Source: Desulfobacterales bacterium (lineage in GTDB: Bacteria > Desulfobacterota > Desulfobacteria > Desulfobacterales > Desulfobacteraceae). From it: a stretch of 5,959 bases of DNA. The stretch spans positions 1 to 5,959 of the forward strand of contig JAKSBB010001148.1 of NCBI GenBank assembly GCA_022361315.1. The letters run 5' to 3'. The notes beneath the pieces are model-generated. The model was not told the DNA's origin and made no database searches. It was given only the letters and a program-made list of their open reading frames with translations. Numbering within the stretch: position 1 is the first letter of the stretch; each line of letters starts with the position of its first letter. Of this stretch, positions 5,667 through 5,959 are shown in pieces. The position numbers and the translations under genes are program-made.

Positions 5667-5959
5667 TCAAGTTGAGGTGGGCGTCGGTTTTAAACCGCGC
5701 AGCAGGCCGGCCACGGCCTTACCGCGGATCACAATCATTTTATCCTGGTTTTCAATCCAGCTTTTAATGACCACTTCCTCGGCATTCCTGTCTATGGACA
5801 GGATCTCAAACCATGCCGTAAGTGTGTCACCGATAAACACAGGTTTTAAGAACTCAAGGGTCTGGGATTTATAAATGGCACCGGTGCCGGGAATGTGCAT
5901 CCCCACGAGGGTGGAGAACAGCGCGGCGGATAGCATCCCATGGGCAATGCGCTGGCCGA
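5667..5959 (-). CDS. MaoC/PhaJ-like (R)-specific enoyl-CoA hydratase (N-terminus outside window)
   Basis: The last 96 residues of a hotdog-fold hydratase of the MaoC family, which adds water to trans-2-enoyl-CoA to give the (R)-3-hydroxyacyl-CoA. The frame is open to the right edge, beginning GQRIAHGMLSAALFSTLVG, and continues with IPGTGAIYKSQTLEFLKPVFIGDTLTAWFEI. This is close to the PhaJ pattern of HGML, LPG.G.IY..Q.L.F..PV..GD. The catalytic Asp and His of the hydratase-2 motif lie in the missing N-terminal part, about 20 residues before the visible start, so activity cannot be confirmed here. Family length is about 135-150 residues, implying that some 40-50 are missing. The gene ends 124 bases before marR with no strong terminator between, so cotranscription is possible. 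A MaoC-domain protein with another role, such as a dehydratase in a polyketide or acid pathway, is the alternative. Confidence 0.88.
   Translation of the reverse strand, partial: GQRIAHGMLSAALFSTLVGMHIPGTGAIYKSQTLEFLKPVFIGDTLTAWFEILSIDRNAEEVVIKSWIENQDKMIVIRGKAVAGLLRGLKPTPTST

Overview
This window looks like a fatty-acid or acyl-CoA oxidation locus of an anaerobic bacterium of intermediate GC content. The best guess is a Desulfobacterota-type sulfate reducer or syntroph, from the gene set: an EtfA carrying a ferredoxin domain, a clostridial-type EtfB, two acyl-CoA dehydrogenases (ACADs), a MaoC/PhaJ-type hydratase and a MarR regulator. That assignment is inference; no rRNA or other phylogenetic marker is present. 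Every gene I can support is on the minus strand, so transcription runs from high to low coordinates.

In transcription order: (1) 5959-5667, the C-terminal two thirds of a MaoC/PhaJ-like enoyl-CoA hydratase, whose N-terminus lies beyond the window; (2) 5542-5114, a MarR-family winged-helix regulator; (3) 5019-3313, an unusual 568-residue ACAD-like protein with a normal-sized catalytic core and an extra C-terminal region of about 195 residues; (4) a strong intrinsic terminator at about 3274-3244, then a candidate promoter (3221-3192) and a palindrome in the predicted leader (3176-3157); (5) 3053-1899, a conventional 384-residue ACAD; (6) 1874-1077, etfB; (7) 1022 to the left edge, etfA with an N-terminal 2x[4Fe-4S] ferredoxin domain, lacking its C-terminus because the window ends.

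The last three genes form a tight ACAD-etfB-etfA operon (gaps of 24 and 54 bases). This matches the gene order and domain architecture of the caffeyl-CoA reductase operon carCDE of Acetobacterium woodii. EtfB has the DGDTAQVGP-type loop seen in ETFs of electron-bifurcating Bcd/CarC complexes. The simplest reading is that the ACAD oxidises (or reduces) an acyl-CoA, the EtfBA flavoprotein takes the electrons, and the fused ferredoxin domain links them to a low-potential or iron-sulfur partner. The hydratase would act on the enoyl-CoA product, the large ACAD on another acyl-CoA, and the MarR protein would tune expression. Substrates cannot be read from the sequence.

I found no tRNA, rRNA, CRISPR array, insertion sequence or phage gene. 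The plus strand carries only antisense shadow frames. The most interesting points are the ferredoxin-fused ETF operon and the divergent, C-terminally extended ACAD beside a MarR gene.
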